The position numbers and the translations under genes are program-made. Shown in pieces: positions 52,417 through 61,599 of a stretch of 64,000 bases of DNA. Under the pieces are notes generated by a model. The model did no database searches and was not told the origin of the DNA. It was given only the letters and a program-made list of their open reading frames with translations. Within the stretch, counting starts at the first letter, position 1; each line of letters starts with the position of its first letter. The stretch is from Dysgonomonas sp. 511 (GTDB lineage: Bacteria > Bacteroidota > Bacteroidia > Bacteroidales > Dysgonomonadaceae). Location of the stretch: the NCBI RefSeq assembly GCF_010501105.1, contig NZ_QVMQ01000002.1, forward strand, positions 62,001-126,000. Direction: 5' to 3'.

Positions 52417-54450
52417 TTATTCCATCTTCTTATAAAAAGTATAAAGTGCCAACTGAGACCGGCAAAGCTTGTTGTTACCTTTCGGCACATAGTTGTTCTG
52501 ACCCAAAACGGTCAGATCGCGGGCTTTCTCGTTATCAGCCCATTGTATATCGAACACCCGACAAAGTGTTTCCCTGATTTTCTTATCGAGTATCGGCACG
52601 GCAACCTCCACACGACGGTCGAGGTTACGGGTCATCCAGTCGGCACTGGAAATAAAGACCTTCTCATCACCATTGTTGCAAAATATACAAAGCCGTGCAT
52701 GCTCCAGATAGCGGTCTACTATGCTTATCGCTTTTATATTCCCGCTTACACCCTCTACTTGCGGTTGCAGGCAGCAGGCACCTCTTATTATCAGCCGCAC
52801 CTCTACCCCCGCCTGGCTTGCCCGGTATAGCATTTCGATAATGTCTTCGTCCGTAAGGCTATTGAATTTGGCATATATATACGCCCTTTTCCCATTCTTT
52901 GCGTTCTTTATCTCTTTTTCTATCAATTGATAAAACCGGTTGCGCATATAGTAAGGCGAAACCATCAGTTGCTTACATTTGAAGTGCTTGTGCGTATTGA
53001 GCAGGAAATCGAATACCGCACGGGTATCGGCAACTATCTGCTGATTGGAGGTAAACAACCCGAAATCGCCATAGATACGGGCAGTATTTTCATTGAAATT
53101 GCCGGTACCTATATATACATAACTTTTGTCTTTGCGTTCTACAAGCACCAGCTTGCTATGCACTTTCAGCCCATCAACGCCAGGGATAACCTTTACGCCT
53201 TCCCTTTGCAGGAGTTCGGAATATTCCACGTTTTGCTCCTCGTCGAAGCGGGCAAAGAGCTCTAATAAGACAACTACTTTTTTCCCATTCTTCGCCGCAT
53301 TCACCAATGTATTTATCACCTTCGAACGCTCGGCCGTACGGTAGAGGGTGATGTATATACTTTTCACCTTTGGGTCGATGGCTGCTTCGCGGAGGAAATC
53401 GATAAAATGATTGAATGTATGGTAAGGATAATTCAGCAACAGGTCTTCTTTTTCAACGACCTTCAATATACTCGAAAAAGGCTTTATATCGGGGTGAGGC
53501 AAAGGCTCCTGCGTCTTGCTCTCCAAATCGGGGCGAACTACAGGAAACTTCATCAGGTCGCGCATCAGGTGATACCGTCCTCCGGCATCGAGGCTCTCGT
53601 TCTTCTTTAGTTTCAGCTTCGAGGATATAACATCCAGCAGGTCGTCGGGCATTTCCCGGTCGTAAATCAGGCGGACAGGCTGCCCGTGCAGGCGGTTCTG
53701 CAAGCCGTCTTCCATTTTTTCGACAAGGCTTTTCGATATATCATCGTCCAGGGTCAGCAACGAATCGCGCATCAGCTTGAATGTATATGCCGATATAGAC
53801 TTGTAGCTGAACATAAAGAATATCTCATCGAGGCACAGACGGATAATATCATCCAGAAAAATTATCTCGCTGCGCCCTTCTGCCGACGATGGCAATACTA
53901 CAAAGCGCGGGCACGCACTACTTACAGGTATTTGTATAACTGCATAACGGGGTGTGGAATGCTTGCCCGAATGCATCTTTATGGCATGATAGATATTATT
54001 ATCCCTCAAGAAAGGTATTTGTGTAGTCTTTTTCAGGATAAGCGGCACAAGCAATGGGCTCACTACGGAAGAAAAATACTCGCGGCAAAACTGCTTTTGC
54101 TTCCTGCTCAGTTGCTTTTCGTTCAAGACGAAAACACCTTGCCCTTCCATCTCCGAAAGCACACCATGATAGATATCCGTAAACTTTTTCTGACCTTCGG
54201 CTACTTGTTTATTTACCAGTGGCAAGAGTTCTTTGGCCGTATATCCCCCCGTGAATAAGGGCACTTTCTTGTTTCTCAACCGGCTTATGCGGATTATGTT
54301 AGCCAGTCTCACTTTTATAAATTCATCCTGATTGTTGGAGAAGATACCCAGAAAACGCAGGCGTTGCATCAATGGCACACTTTTATCTTGTGCCTCCTGC
54401 AAGACCCGTTCGTTGAAAGCCAGCCAACTTAAATCCCTGTTGTTTATCAT
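52417..54450 (-). CDS. ppk1: Polyphosphate kinase 1
   Basis: Reversibly polymerises inorganic polyphosphate from ATP. 677 residues from the ATG at 54450 (MINNRDLSWLAFNERVLQEA, the conserved N-terminus). Domains in order are N, head (to about 300) and two phospholipase-D-like catalytic domains. The autophosphorylated His is expected in GLKVHSKLVLVERKDKSYVYIGTGNFNE. The second His is in the C2 domain (RYLEHARLCIFCNNGDEKVFISSADWMTRNLDRR). The longer frame from 54522 overlaps lipB and is rejected. Last gene of the DUF4286-ruvC-lipB-ppk1 run. Confidence 0.96.
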   Translation of the reverse strand: MINNRDLSWLAFNERVLQEAQDKSVPLMQRLRFLGIFSNNQDEFIKVRLANIIRISRLRNKKVPLFTGGYTAKELLPLVNKQVAEGQKKFTDIYHGVLSEMEGQGVFVLNEKQLSRKQKQFCREYFSSVVSPLLVPLILKKTTQIPFLRDNNIYHAIKMHSGKHSTPRYAVIQIPVSSACPRFVVLPSSAEGRSEIIFLDDIIRLCLDEIFFMFSYKSISAYTFKLMRDSLLTLDDDISKSLVEKMEDGLQNRLHGQPVRLIYDREMPDDLLDVISSKLKLKKNESLDAGGRYHLMRDLMKFPVVRPDLESKTQEPLPHPDIKPFSSILKVVEKEDLLLNYPYHTFNHFIDFLREAAIDPKVKSIYITLYRTAERSKVINTLVNAAKNGKKVVVLLELFARFDEEQNVEYSELLQREGVKVIPGVDGLKVHSKLVLVERKDKSYVYIGTGNFNENTARIYGDFGLFTSNQQIVADTRAVFDFLLNTHKHFKCKQLMVSPYYMRNRFYQLIEKEIKNAKNGKRAYIYAKFNSLTDEDIIEMLYRASQAGVEVRLIIRGACCLQPQVEGVSGNIKAISIVDRYLEHARLCIFCNNGDEKVFISSADWMTRNLDRRVEVAVPILDKKIRETLCRVFDIQWADNEKARDLTVLGQNNYVPKGNNKLCRSQLALYTFYKKME

Positions 54451-54490
54451 ATCCGGAATGTTAAATCTTATACTAAGATAACATCTTATT

Positions 54491-55159
54491 TCAGAAAATG
54501 TTTGAAGTAAAAATCCCTTCAAATAACCTTATTGTTTTTTCTTTTACCTCATCCATTTCCAAATCCTTTGCCTGTTCTTTTTGCATAGAAGTCACACCTT
54601 TGTCTACAAAGCCGCAGGGATTGATGAGGGAAAAATAAGACAGGTCGGTATTTACATTCAGCGCAAACCCGTGCATGGTTACAAAACGGCTGCTTCGGAC
54701 ACCTATTGCTGCTATCTTCCTCGCCTTAGCCGGATCATCCGTATCGAGCCATACCCCTGCTGCACCGGGCAACCGCTGCGCTGCAATCTGATAAGATGCG
54801 AGCAGACGTATCAATACTTCTTCCAGATTGGCAATATACTGCCTCAACCCGATGTCAAACGCTTCGAGGTCGAAAATAGGGTATGCTACCAACTGACCGG
54901 GGCCGTGATAAGTTACATCCCCTCCCCTATCTATCCGAAACAGTGAAACCCCTCTCTCTTTCAGGTAATTTTCCTGAAAAAGCAAATTTTGCATATCACC
55001 ATGTTTGCCGATGGTTATCACCGGAGGGTGCTCGCATAGCAGGAGGGTATTTGTCACGGGCAAACCCTTTTCTTTATTCAGCAAAGCTTTAGAAAATAAT
55101 TCCTGCTGATATTCCCACGCTTTGCCATATTCTATTATACCCAGATCTTCGACCACCAT
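54491..55159 (-). CDS. lipB: Octanoyl-[acyl-carrier-protein]:protein N-octanoyltransferase
   Basis: Transfers octanoyl from ACP to lipoyl domains, first step of lipoic acid synthesis. 222 residues. The substrate-binding RGGDVTYHGPGQLVAYPI and MHGFALN motifs are present. The catalytic Lys is in ARKIAAIGV (Lys148) and Cys in INPCGFVDKGVTSM (Cys182). It follows ruvC by 5 nt on the same strand. lipA is not in the window. Confidence 0.96.
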   Translation of the reverse strand: MVVEDLGIIEYGKAWEYQQELFSKALLNKEKGLPVTNTLLLCEHPPVITIGKHGDMQNLLFQENYLKERGVSLFRIDRGGDVTYHGPGQLVAYPIFDLEAFDIGLRQYIANLEEVLIRLLASYQIAAQRLPGAAGVWLDTDDPAKARKIAAIGVRSSRFVTMHGFALNVNTDLSYFSLINPCGFVDKGVTSMQKEQAKDLEMDEVKEKTIRLFEGIFTSNIF

Positions 55160-55164
55160 AAGCC

Positions 55165-55728
55165 TTATTTTTTTACCTTACCCGGATTCTTGTTGATATA
55201 GTCTTTCCAGCTTGTAAACTTCTTTTCATTTGCCGGATTGTTTGTCTGGAAATAGTGGCAGACAGCAGCGGCAAGCCCATCGGTAGCATCCATCTGGGGA
55301 AGCATATTCTCGTCGGGTATCCGCAGGTAATTTTGCAGCATATAAGCCACCTGTTCTTTCGCTGCGCGCCCGTTGCCGGTTATAGCCATCTTTATCTTCA
55401 ATGGGGCATATTCGAATATCGGTATGTCGCGCGACAAGGCGGCAGCCATAGCAACCCCCTGCGCACGCCCCAGTTTGAGCATACTCTGCACATTCTTGCC
55501 AAAAAACGGGGCTTCGATAGCCAGTTCGTCGGGCAGATATTCGTCGATCAGACTGATAATGCGCTCGAATATACGCCTGAGTTTCAGGTAATGGTCGTCA
55601 TACTTGTTCAGTTGGAGTATCCCCATAGCCATCAGTTCGGGCTTGTTGTTCACCACGCGCAATACACCGTAGCCCATCACCTGTGTTCCGGGGTCGATAC
55701 CCAAAATAATACGTTCGCGTTCTATCAT
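55165..55728 (-). CDS. ruvC: Holliday junction endonuclease RuvC
   Basis: Resolves Holliday junctions with RuvAB. 187 residues with RNase-H fold: [15 protein letters not shown] (Asp12), [11 protein letters not shown] (Glu), and the C-terminal acidic pair in [15 protein letters not shown]. The basic C-terminal tail ([21 protein letters not shown]) is normal for Bacteroidota. It begins 1 nt after the DUF4286 stop and leads into lipB. Confidence 0.96.
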   Translation of the reverse strand: MIERERIILGIDPGTQVMGYGVLRVVNNKPELMAMGILQLNKYDDHYLKLRRIFERIISLIDEYLPDELAIEAPFFGKNVQSMLKLGRAQGVAMAAALSRDIPIFEYAPLKIKMAITGNGRAAKEQVAYMLQNYLRIPDENMLPQMDATDGLAAAVCHYFQTNNPANEKKFTSWKDYINKNPGKVKK

Positions 55729-55729
55729 T

Positions 55730-56038
55730 TCATATCTCTATTTCTTCGAGCAATGTTACAAAACCCAAAGCCTTGTTTCCGAATTGTCCGGTCAGCTTGT
55801 CCTGCAAAGCTTGCCCATGCGTGGCATACCAGTGATTGAGCGTGTCTACATTCTTCACCTTAAACTGCAACGAGTAACTTATTCCCCCCTCTTCGTGCTG
55901 CGCATGTATGCGGGCAAAACGGGGCTCGTGCAGGAATCCACTAGTAAGGGCTTCTGCAATATATATATCCTTCATAAATGTAAGATACTGCTCGCAGACA
56001 TCATCTTCCACATGAAATGTAGTATTGAATATAATCAT
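55730..56038 (-). CDS. DUF4286 family protein
   Basis: A 102-residue protein matching DUF4286 ([56 protein letters not shown]), a ferredoxin-like small cytosolic domain. Function unknown; in Bacteroidota it commonly precedes ruvC, as here, with almost no gap. Start at 56038 chosen because the two extra codons upstream (M-T) lack support. Confidence 0.9.
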   Translation of the reverse strand: MIIFNTTFHVEDDVCEQYLTFMKDIYIAEALTSGFLHEPRFARIHAQHEEGGISYSLQFKVKNVDTLNHWYATHGQALQDKLTGQFGNKALGFVTLLEEIEI

Positions 56039-56373
56039 TGTCAATATTTTTATTACAAAAATACAAAAAGTTTATCTATAATGTAGAGTAAAAAAAGAAG
56101 GGTAAAAAAAGTAACATATAAATTCCATCTCACTCCCCTCCCCCTTTGGAGAAAGAGGGCTGCAAGCCACGGCAAGGGGAGAAAATTTGTTAACTGACAA
56201 CTGTTGACTGATAACTGAAAAGAGTTACCTTTGTTTCTTTTCCAAAAAGGAAGATAAAAGGGTTCCGATTTTAAGGCAAATTCAGATTTAGATAGGATTT
56301 AAACTATATAAATTAAAGTATAACAGACTTTTTTTAATATTTTTGTAGCAACTAATATAAGAGATACTCTAAA
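56039..56373. other. Intergenic region between divergent operons
   Basis: 335 bases. It contains a G/C-rich block, CTCCCCCTTTGG...CAAGGGGAG (about 56136-56180), able to fold as a hairpin. A run of similar words (GTTAACTGACAACTGTTGACTGATAACTG, about 56191-56217) follows. The PASTA-gene promoter is at 56338. No gene is seen. Confidence 0.5.
56338..56345 (+). promoter_or_regulatory. Promoter of the PASTA-rluD-ddl operon
   Basis: TATTTTTG matches TAnnTTTG, 28 nt upstream of the ATG at 56374. Confidence 0.65.
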
Positions 56374-56994
56374 ATGAGTGAGAAAAAAAACATTATAAAA
56401 CGAATATTCACGAATATATATGTAAAAAATATATTCATCATGCTTGTTGTATCGTTGGCGCTTGTCTTGATATTGCTTCTAGCCCTTAACATATACACCA
56501 GGCACAACGAATCTATTACAGTACCCAACGTAAAAGGATTACAAGCAGAAGATGCACGCGGTATAATAACATCGGCCGACCTGAATTACGAGATTATAGA
56601 CTCCATCTTCCAAGTGGGGGGAACACCGGGAGCCGTATTGGAACAAATACCAAAAGGCGACTCGAAAGTGAAAAGCGGACGCACTGTCTACCTCACAATA
56701 CAGGCCAAAGGCGTGCAAATGGTTCCCGTACCCGAATTGAAAGACTTTTCGAGACGGCAAGCTGAGGCTCAGTTAAAATCGTTAGGATTTGAGAAAATTA
56801 TCATAGACGAAGTACCCTCGCCATATGCAGGTATCGTGATATCGGTATCATACAAAGGCAAAATCCTTTCTCCCAACCAGAAAGTACCGAAAGGCTCGAT
56901 GCTCAAACTTACCATTGGCGCAGGCGGAGAACCGTTGGAAGACGACAGCCTGCCGTATACAGAACCTAAAGTTGACGAATCTTTTTTTGAATAA
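56374..56994 (+). CDS. PASTA-domain membrane protein
   Basis: A 206-residue bitopic protein. It has a cytosolic basic N-terminus, one membrane helix (IFIMLVVSLALVLILLLALNI) and two periplasmic PASTA domains: ITVPNVKGLQAEDARGII...VYLTIQAK and VPVPELKDFSRRQAEAQLKSLGF...LKLTIGAG. PASTA domains bind muropeptides in kinases and PBPs. There is no kinase or penicillin-binding domain here. The rluD start overlaps its stop by one base; ddl follows. A link to wall synthesis fits the ddl neighbour. Confidence 0.93.
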   Translation: MSEKKNIIKRIFTNIYVKNIFIMLVVSLALVLILLLALNIYTRHNESITVPNVKGLQAEDARGIITSADLNYEIIDSIFQVGGTPGAVLEQIPKGDSKVKSGRTVYLTIQAKGVQMVPVPELKDFSRRQAEAQLKSLGFEKIIIDEVPSPYAGIVISVSYKGKILSPNQKVPKGSMLKLTIGAGGEPLEDDSLPYTEPKVDESFFE

Positions 56995-58061
56995 TGGGAG
57001 AAGATTTATTTAACGAAATAGACAATCTGCCGGATGATATCCTTCCCGAAGATCAGGAATCCGATTTGTACGAACACTACCGCTTTGTAGCAGACAAGGG
57101 GCAGGGACAGATACGTGTGGATAAATACCTGGCTATGCATATAGTAGGGGTTTCGCGCAACAGGATACAGCAAGCTGCCGACGCCGGTTGCATACTGGTG
57201 AACGACAAGCCTGTAAAATCCAATTATAAGATAAAACCGCTGGACACCATTTCGGTAGTAATGAACCGCCCTCCACGCGAAATGGAGATCATTCCCGAAA
57301 ATATACCTCTGGATGTGGTTTACGAAGATGAAGACCTGATGGTGATAAACAAGCCCGCAGGCCTGGTGGTACATCCGGGATTCGGCAACTATCAGGGAAC
57401 ACTCGTTAATGCCGTAGCCTACCTGCTGAAAGACACGCCGGAATATGATGCAAAAGACCCGCGTCTGGGAATAGTGCACCGTATAGACAAAGATACTTCG
57501 GGGCTGATCGTAGTTGCAAAGAACGCATATGCCAAAGCACACCTTTCGGCTCAGTTTTTCAACAAAACCACCAAGCGTCAATACATGGCTTTGGTATGGG
57601 GTTCGGTAAAAGAAGACGAAGGGCGCATAGAAGGCAATATAGGCCGCAGCCTGAAAGACAGGATGCTGATGACCGTATTTCCTGATGGCGACTACGGAAA
57701 AACGGCCGTAACACACTATAAGGTATTAGAACGGTTGGGATATGTAACACTGGTGCAATGCAAACTGGAAACAGGACGCACACACCAGATACGTGTACAT
57801 ATGAAACACATAGGGCATACCCTGTTCAACGACGAACGGTATGGCGGAAACGAAGTACTGAAAGGTACGAATTTTGCCAAATACAAACAGTTTGTGCAAA
57901 ACTGTTTCAATATATGCCCGCGACAGGCTTTACATGCCCAGACCTTGGGATTTATACAGCCACGCACAGGCGAAGAACTGATGTTCGAAGCTCCGGTGCC
58001 CGAAGATATGGCTTCGCTACTCACCAAATGGAGAGGATATATAGCCAACAGGGAAATTTAA
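56994..58061 (+). CDS. rluD: RluA-family pseudouridine synthase (RluD-like)
   Basis: Isomerises uridine to pseudouridine in 23S rRNA (RluD) or related RNA. 355 residues. An S4 domain (about 40-95; IRVDKYLAMHIVGVSRNRIQQ) is followed by the catalytic domain with LGIVHRIDKDTSGLIVVAKN (catalytic Asp165). LETGRTHQIRVHMKHIGHTLFNDERYGG follows. The one-base overlap with the PASTA gene and the following ddl make a conserved-looking operon. Exact target site not determinable. Confidence 0.95.
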   Translation: MGEDLFNEIDNLPDDILPEDQESDLYEHYRFVADKGQGQIRVDKYLAMHIVGVSRNRIQQAADAGCILVNDKPVKSNYKIKPLDTISVVMNRPPREMEIIPENIPLDVVYEDEDLMVINKPAGLVVHPGFGNYQGTLVNAVAYLLKDTPEYDAKDPRLGIVHRIDKDTSGLIVVAKNAYAKAHLSAQFFNKTTKRQYMALVWGSVKEDEGRIEGNIGRSLKDRMLMTVFPDGDYGKTAVTHYKVLERLGYVTLVQCKLETGRTHQIRVHMKHIGHTLFNDERYGGNEVLKGTNFAKYKQFVQNCFNICPRQALHAQTLGFIQPRTGEELMFEAPVPEDMASLLTKWRGYIANREI

Positions 58062-58095
58062 CAGAAGAAGAGACATAATATAATATAAAGGACTG

Positions 58096-59070
58096 ATGAA
58101 ACGGAATATTGCTATCGTATGGGGAGGATACACCTCCGAAATTGTGGTGTCGGCTAAAAGCATGACAGGGATAGCTTCTTTTCTCGACAAGGAAAAATAT
58201 AATATTTACAAGGTAAGGATCGTTAAAGAAGAGTGGACGGTAGACGTTGAAGGCAGTATCTACCCGATAGATAAAAACGACTTCAGCTTCGTACATCCTA
58301 AACATAATACAAGGATTAAATTCGACTTTGCCTATATTACCATACACGGCTCTCCGGGCGAAGACGGCAAGTTGCAGGGATATCTGGATATGCTGGGCAT
58401 GCCTTATTCTACCTGCGGCGTTACAGCCTCGTCGCTAACGATGAATAAGTTTGTATGTAACAATTACATCAAAAACTTTGGCGTAAAAGTAGCCGATTCG
58501 ATATGCCTGAACAGGGCTTCGAAATATGATATAGAAAATATTGCTAAGCGACTGGGATTCCCCATGTTCGTAAAACCGAATACAGGAGGCTCCAGTTTTG
58601 CCACAACAAAGGTAAAATCTATAAACCAGTTGCAGGACGCGATAGAGATATCCTTTAAAGAAACGCAGGATGTTATTATCGAAAGTTTCATAGAAGGTAC
58701 GGAAGTTACTTGCGGTTGTTACAAGGTGAAAAATAAAGAAGTAACCCTGCCTCTTACCGAGGTGGTTACTACAAACGAATTTTTCGACTATAGTGCCAAA
58801 TACGAAGGACAGGTAGAAGAAATCACCCCGGCCCGTATATCGGAAGAACTGACTACACTGATACAGCAAACGACCAGCAAGATATACGACCATGTAGGAG
58901 CCAAAGGGATTATAAGGGTCGATTTCATAATAATGAACGGCATTCCGTATATGCTTGAGGTGAATACAACTCCGGGAATGACGGCTACCAGCTTTATCCC
59001 GCAACAGGTAAGAGCAGCGGGATTGGACATCACAAAAGTCTTGACCGAGATTATAGAAAATGAATTTTGA
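58096..59070 (+). CDS. ddl: D-alanine--D-alanine ligase
   Basis: ATP-grasp ligase making D-Ala-D-Ala for peptidoglycan. 324 residues. Motifs are IAIVWGGYTSEIVVS (N-terminal), HGSPGEDGKLQGYLDMLGMPYSTCG, FPMFVKPNTGGSSFATTKV (ATP binding) and VDFIIMNGIPYMLEVNTTPGMTATSFIPQQ (Mg ligands). The serine before EI in YTSEIVVS rather than the common SxE-H variant is within family variation. Third gene of the PASTA operon. Confidence 0.96.
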   Translation: MKRNIAIVWGGYTSEIVVSAKSMTGIASFLDKEKYNIYKVRIVKEEWTVDVEGSIYPIDKNDFSFVHPKHNTRIKFDFAYITIHGSPGEDGKLQGYLDMLGMPYSTCGVTASSLTMNKFVCNNYIKNFGVKVADSICLNRASKYDIENIAKRLGFPMFVKPNTGGSSFATTKVKSINQLQDAIEISFKETQDVIIESFIEGTEVTCGCYKVKNKEVTLPLTEVVTTNEFFDYSAKYEGQVEEITPARISEELTTLIQQTTSKIYDHVGAKGIIRVDFIIMNGIPYMLEVNTTPGMTATSFIPQQVRAAGLDITKVLTEIIENEF

Positions 59071-59101
59071 ATATACGAACACAACAATACACATATAAAC
59101 T

Positions 59102-60250
59102 ATGAGCAGTAAATTTGATGATATCGCACCACTCTACGACCATGAGGTAAAGCAAGCCATCCAGGATATCCTTGTTGACCCGGGCTTTCAGCATGCCGTC
59201 AGATATATTATGCCGGATATAGATTGGGATGAGTTTTCGGCCGAAATGTCGTCATATAAGACAAAAGAGGAGTTTCAGGCAAAGATGATTTATCCTGTAA
59301 TCAGTGCATTGGGCATGAAGGTTTCGAAAAGCATCCGTGGTGTCAACTGGGATAAAATAGACAGGTCGGTACAGCATTTATACCTGTCCAACCACAGGGA
59401 TATCGTCCTCGATGCGGGGCTGTTCAATATCTTGCGTCACGAACAGGATTTGGCCACTACCGAAATTGCCATAGGCGACAACCTGCTCATCCACCCGTGG
59501 ATAGACAAACTGGTAAGGCTCAACAAAAGCTTTATTGTAAGACGGGGCTTGTCGATAAAGGAAAGGCTGACAGCATCGAAACATATGTCGGAATACATCC
59601 ACTACTGCATCAACGAAAAAGGAGAATCGGTATGGATAGCACAACGCGAAGGCAGGGCTAAAAATTCGGACGACAGGACTCAGGACAGCCTGCTGAAGAT
59701 GCTTGCGCTCTACCCTGACGATAAACCATTTTTGGAAAGCCTGAAGGAACTGAACCTTATACCGCTTTCCATATCGTACGAATACGATCCTACCGATTAT
59801 CTGAAGGCTAAGGAGTTTCAGCAAAAACGCGATGATCCCGACTTTAAGAAATCGCAACGCGACGACCTACTGAATATGGAAATCGGCATACTGGGACACA
59901 AAGGCAATGTAGTATTCAGACTGTGCAACTGCATCAATCCCGAACTGGAGAAAATTACCGAGCCCGACAAACGCCTGCAACCGCAACTGGCTGCACAGAT
60001 AATAGACAAGGAGATACATTCCAATTACGAGATATTCCCTTGCAACTACATAGCACACGACCTGCTGAACAAGGAAAGCCGCTTTGCCGACAAATACACA
60101 AACGAACAGATGAACGACTTCAAGGCATATATCGACAAGCAAATAAAGAAGATAGACCTCGACTATGTAGATTACGATTTTGCGTGGGAGAAAATGCTGG
60201 AGATGTACTCTAATACACTAAAGAATTACCTGCTGGCTACGCAATCGTAA
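59102..60250 (+). CDS. 1-acyl-sn-glycerol-3-phosphate acyltransferase family protein
   Basis: A 382-residue PlsC/PlsB-like acyltransferase with glycerophospholipid acyl-transfer fold. The catalytic box is LYLSNHRDIVLDAG; the His-to-Asp spacing is five residues, against the usual four, so alignment here needs care. Further blocks are FIVRRGLSIKERLTASKHMSEY and IWIAQREGRAKNSDDRTQ (EGxR-like, phosphate binding), then LIPLSISYEYDP. Lacks N-terminal membrane helices, so it is probably peripheral. Last gene of the operon, 31 nt after ddl; a palindromic element follows. Confidence 0.9.
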   Translation: MSSKFDDIAPLYDHEVKQAIQDILVDPGFQHAVRYIMPDIDWDEFSAEMSSYKTKEEFQAKMIYPVISALGMKVSKSIRGVNWDKIDRSVQHLYLSNHRDIVLDAGLFNILRHEQDLATTEIAIGDNLLIHPWIDKLVRLNKSFIVRRGLSIKERLTASKHMSEYIHYCINEKGESVWIAQREGRAKNSDDRTQDSLLKMLALYPDDKPFLESLKELNLIPLSISYEYDPTDYLKAKEFQQKRDDPDFKKSQRDDLLNMEIGILGHKGNVVFRLCNCINPELEKITEPDKRLQPQLAAQIIDKEIHSNYEIFPCNYIAHDLLNKESRFADKYTNEQMNDFKAYIDKQIKKIDLDYVDYDFAWEKMLEMYSNTLKNYLLATQS

Positions 60251-60270
60251 CCAATAACAAGGTTCGATAT

Positions 60271-60412
60271 TCAAGGCAAACGCATGAAATTTATTCGAAC
60301 TCAATTCTTAGCTATTGTAGGGGCGAATTATCATTCGCCCGCAGATTTTTTCTATTTCGGGCGAATGATAATTCGCCCCTACAATAGCCAAAACCGGAAT
60401 ATCATTTTTTCA
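60271..60412. mobile_element. Nested-palindrome miniature element, copy 2 (right end truncated)
   Basis: The left flank (AAGGCAAACGCATGAAAT) and right inner flank (AATATCATTTTTTCAT) align with copy 1 at 48897-49053 in the same orientation. The inner 25-bp inverted repeat is intact (60317-60341 / 60358-60382). The outer right terminal repeat is missing after TTTTTTCAT. The 16-nt loop (60342-60357) is the reverse complement of copy 1's loop at 13 of 16 positions. Confidence 0.75.
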
Positions 60413-60425
60413 TAAAACTCAAACT

Positions 60426-61001
60426 ATGAAGAAAGCTATACTTTTATACAGTCTGCTCCTTTTCATCCCTACAGTTTGTTTTTCGCAGGTAGTACGCCAG
60501 GGTGAAAAATTTACGGAAGTGCCTGTAGTCAATGGTAAGATTTTGTTCCTGAAAGAAATACCTGCTAAAAAGGATGTGTCGATGTCGGCCAATTACAAAA
60601 CTCTGAAAAGCTGGGCAGTAGACCGTTATGGAAAAGACCCTTTCAACTCGAGCATACGCTATGAAGGAAAGAACAGCGAATTTATCGCAAAATCGAGAAT
60701 AGAGCTGTTATTGCCACACAACGAAAAGGGAATACGCGAAAAGATGACAATGCGTTACCGTATAAACGGTTTTATATTCTACGACAAATGCGTATTTGAA
60801 GTTACTGACATTTCTTATATGTACGAAAATTCGTCGAAAGACAAGTCGCTGCCTAAAATAATAAAAGGAGAAGACTTCATTACAGATGAAGCCATTAATA
60901 TGAACAGCGAACATACTGAAATAAAAACAAATACGCGCAAAAGCACCCTTTTCTTCCTCGACGAATTATCGAAAAGCTTCGAAGAAAAGTTCGGATATTA
61001 A
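60426..61001 (+). CDS. DUF4468 domain-containing secreted protein
   Basis: A 191-residue protein with signal peptide ([20 protein letters not shown]) and a DUF4468-type beta-alpha domain: [31 protein letters not shown], then [15 protein letters not shown] and [28 protein letters not shown]-like fold; unknown function. It converges with rnhB, overlapping its stop by 4 nt. The palindromic element ends 13 nt upstream, so its promoter may lie in or near the element. Confidence 0.88.
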   Translation: MKKAILLYSLLLFIPTVCFSQVVRQGEKFTEVPVVNGKILFLKEIPAKKDVSMSANYKTLKSWAVDRYGKDPFNSSIRYEGKNSEFIAKSRIELLLPHNEKGIREKMTMRYRINGFIFYDKCVFEVTDISYMYENSSKDKSLPKIIKGEDFITDEAINMNSEHTEIKTNTRKSTLFFLDELSKSFEEKFGY

Positions 61002-61597
61002 AAATCCAGCTTCAACTGTTTCTCTGTCAGGTTGAAAGACATGCGGTGATAAGGAGTTACACCGTGGTCTTTGATAGCCTGACGGTGTTTTTTTGTAGGG
61101 TAGCCCTTATTGTTAGCCCAGTCGTATAGCGGATATTCCTTATCCAAGGCTAACATAAAATCGTCTCTGTATGTCTTGGCCAATATAGACGCCGCTGCAA
61201 TAGGCATAAACTTACCATCGCCCTTTACCACGCAAGTATGGCCGATATCCTCATAACGGCGAAAGCGGTTGCCATCTATCAATAAGTGCTGAGGACGTGT
61301 CTTCAATGAAGCTACAGCTCGCTGCATAGCCAGAATAGAGGCATTCAGTATATTAATCTTGTCGATCTCTTTATGGTCTACTATCCCCACAGCCCATGCC
61401 AAAGCCTTCTCCTCTATCAGAGGGCGCAGGTTGTAACGCTCTTTCTCCGATAGTTGTTTCGAATCGTTCAACGCTTCGCATTCGAAGTCTTCGGGCAGAA
61501 TAACCGCCGCCGCAAAGACAGGTCCGGCAAGGCATCCGCGTCCGGCCTCGTCGCAACCCGCCTCTATTAGTTCGGGATATAATGATAGTTGTAGCAT
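60998..61597 (-). CDS. rnhB: Ribonuclease HII
   Basis: Cuts RNA in RNA-DNA hybrids, including single ribonucleotides. 199 residues from ATG 61597 ([27 protein letters not shown]). Active-site acids are in GCDEAGRG (Asp-Glu), LLIDGNRF (Asp) and [12 protein letters not shown] (Asp). The TTG at 61603 is less likely. It starts 2 nt after the metallophosphoesterase stop. It converges with the DUF4468 gene with a 4-nt overlap. Confidence 0.96.
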   Translation of the reverse strand: MLQLSLYPELIEAGCDEAGRGCLAGPVFAAAVILPEDFECEALNDSKQLSEKERYNLRPLIEEKALAWAVGIVDHKEIDKINILNASILAMQRAVASLKTRPQHLLIDGNRFRRYEDIGHTCVVKGDGKFMPIAAASILAKTYRDDFMLALDKEYPLYDWANNKGYPTKKHRQAIKDHGVTPYHRMSFNLTEKQLKLDF

Positions 61598-61599
61598 GC

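Noticed and set aside
54722..54900. LipB seemed to lack its catalytic Lys because Arg follows AAIGV
   Set aside because: The catalytic Lys lies before AAIG (Lys148 in ARKIAAIGV), as in the E. coli enzyme, so the active site is intact.
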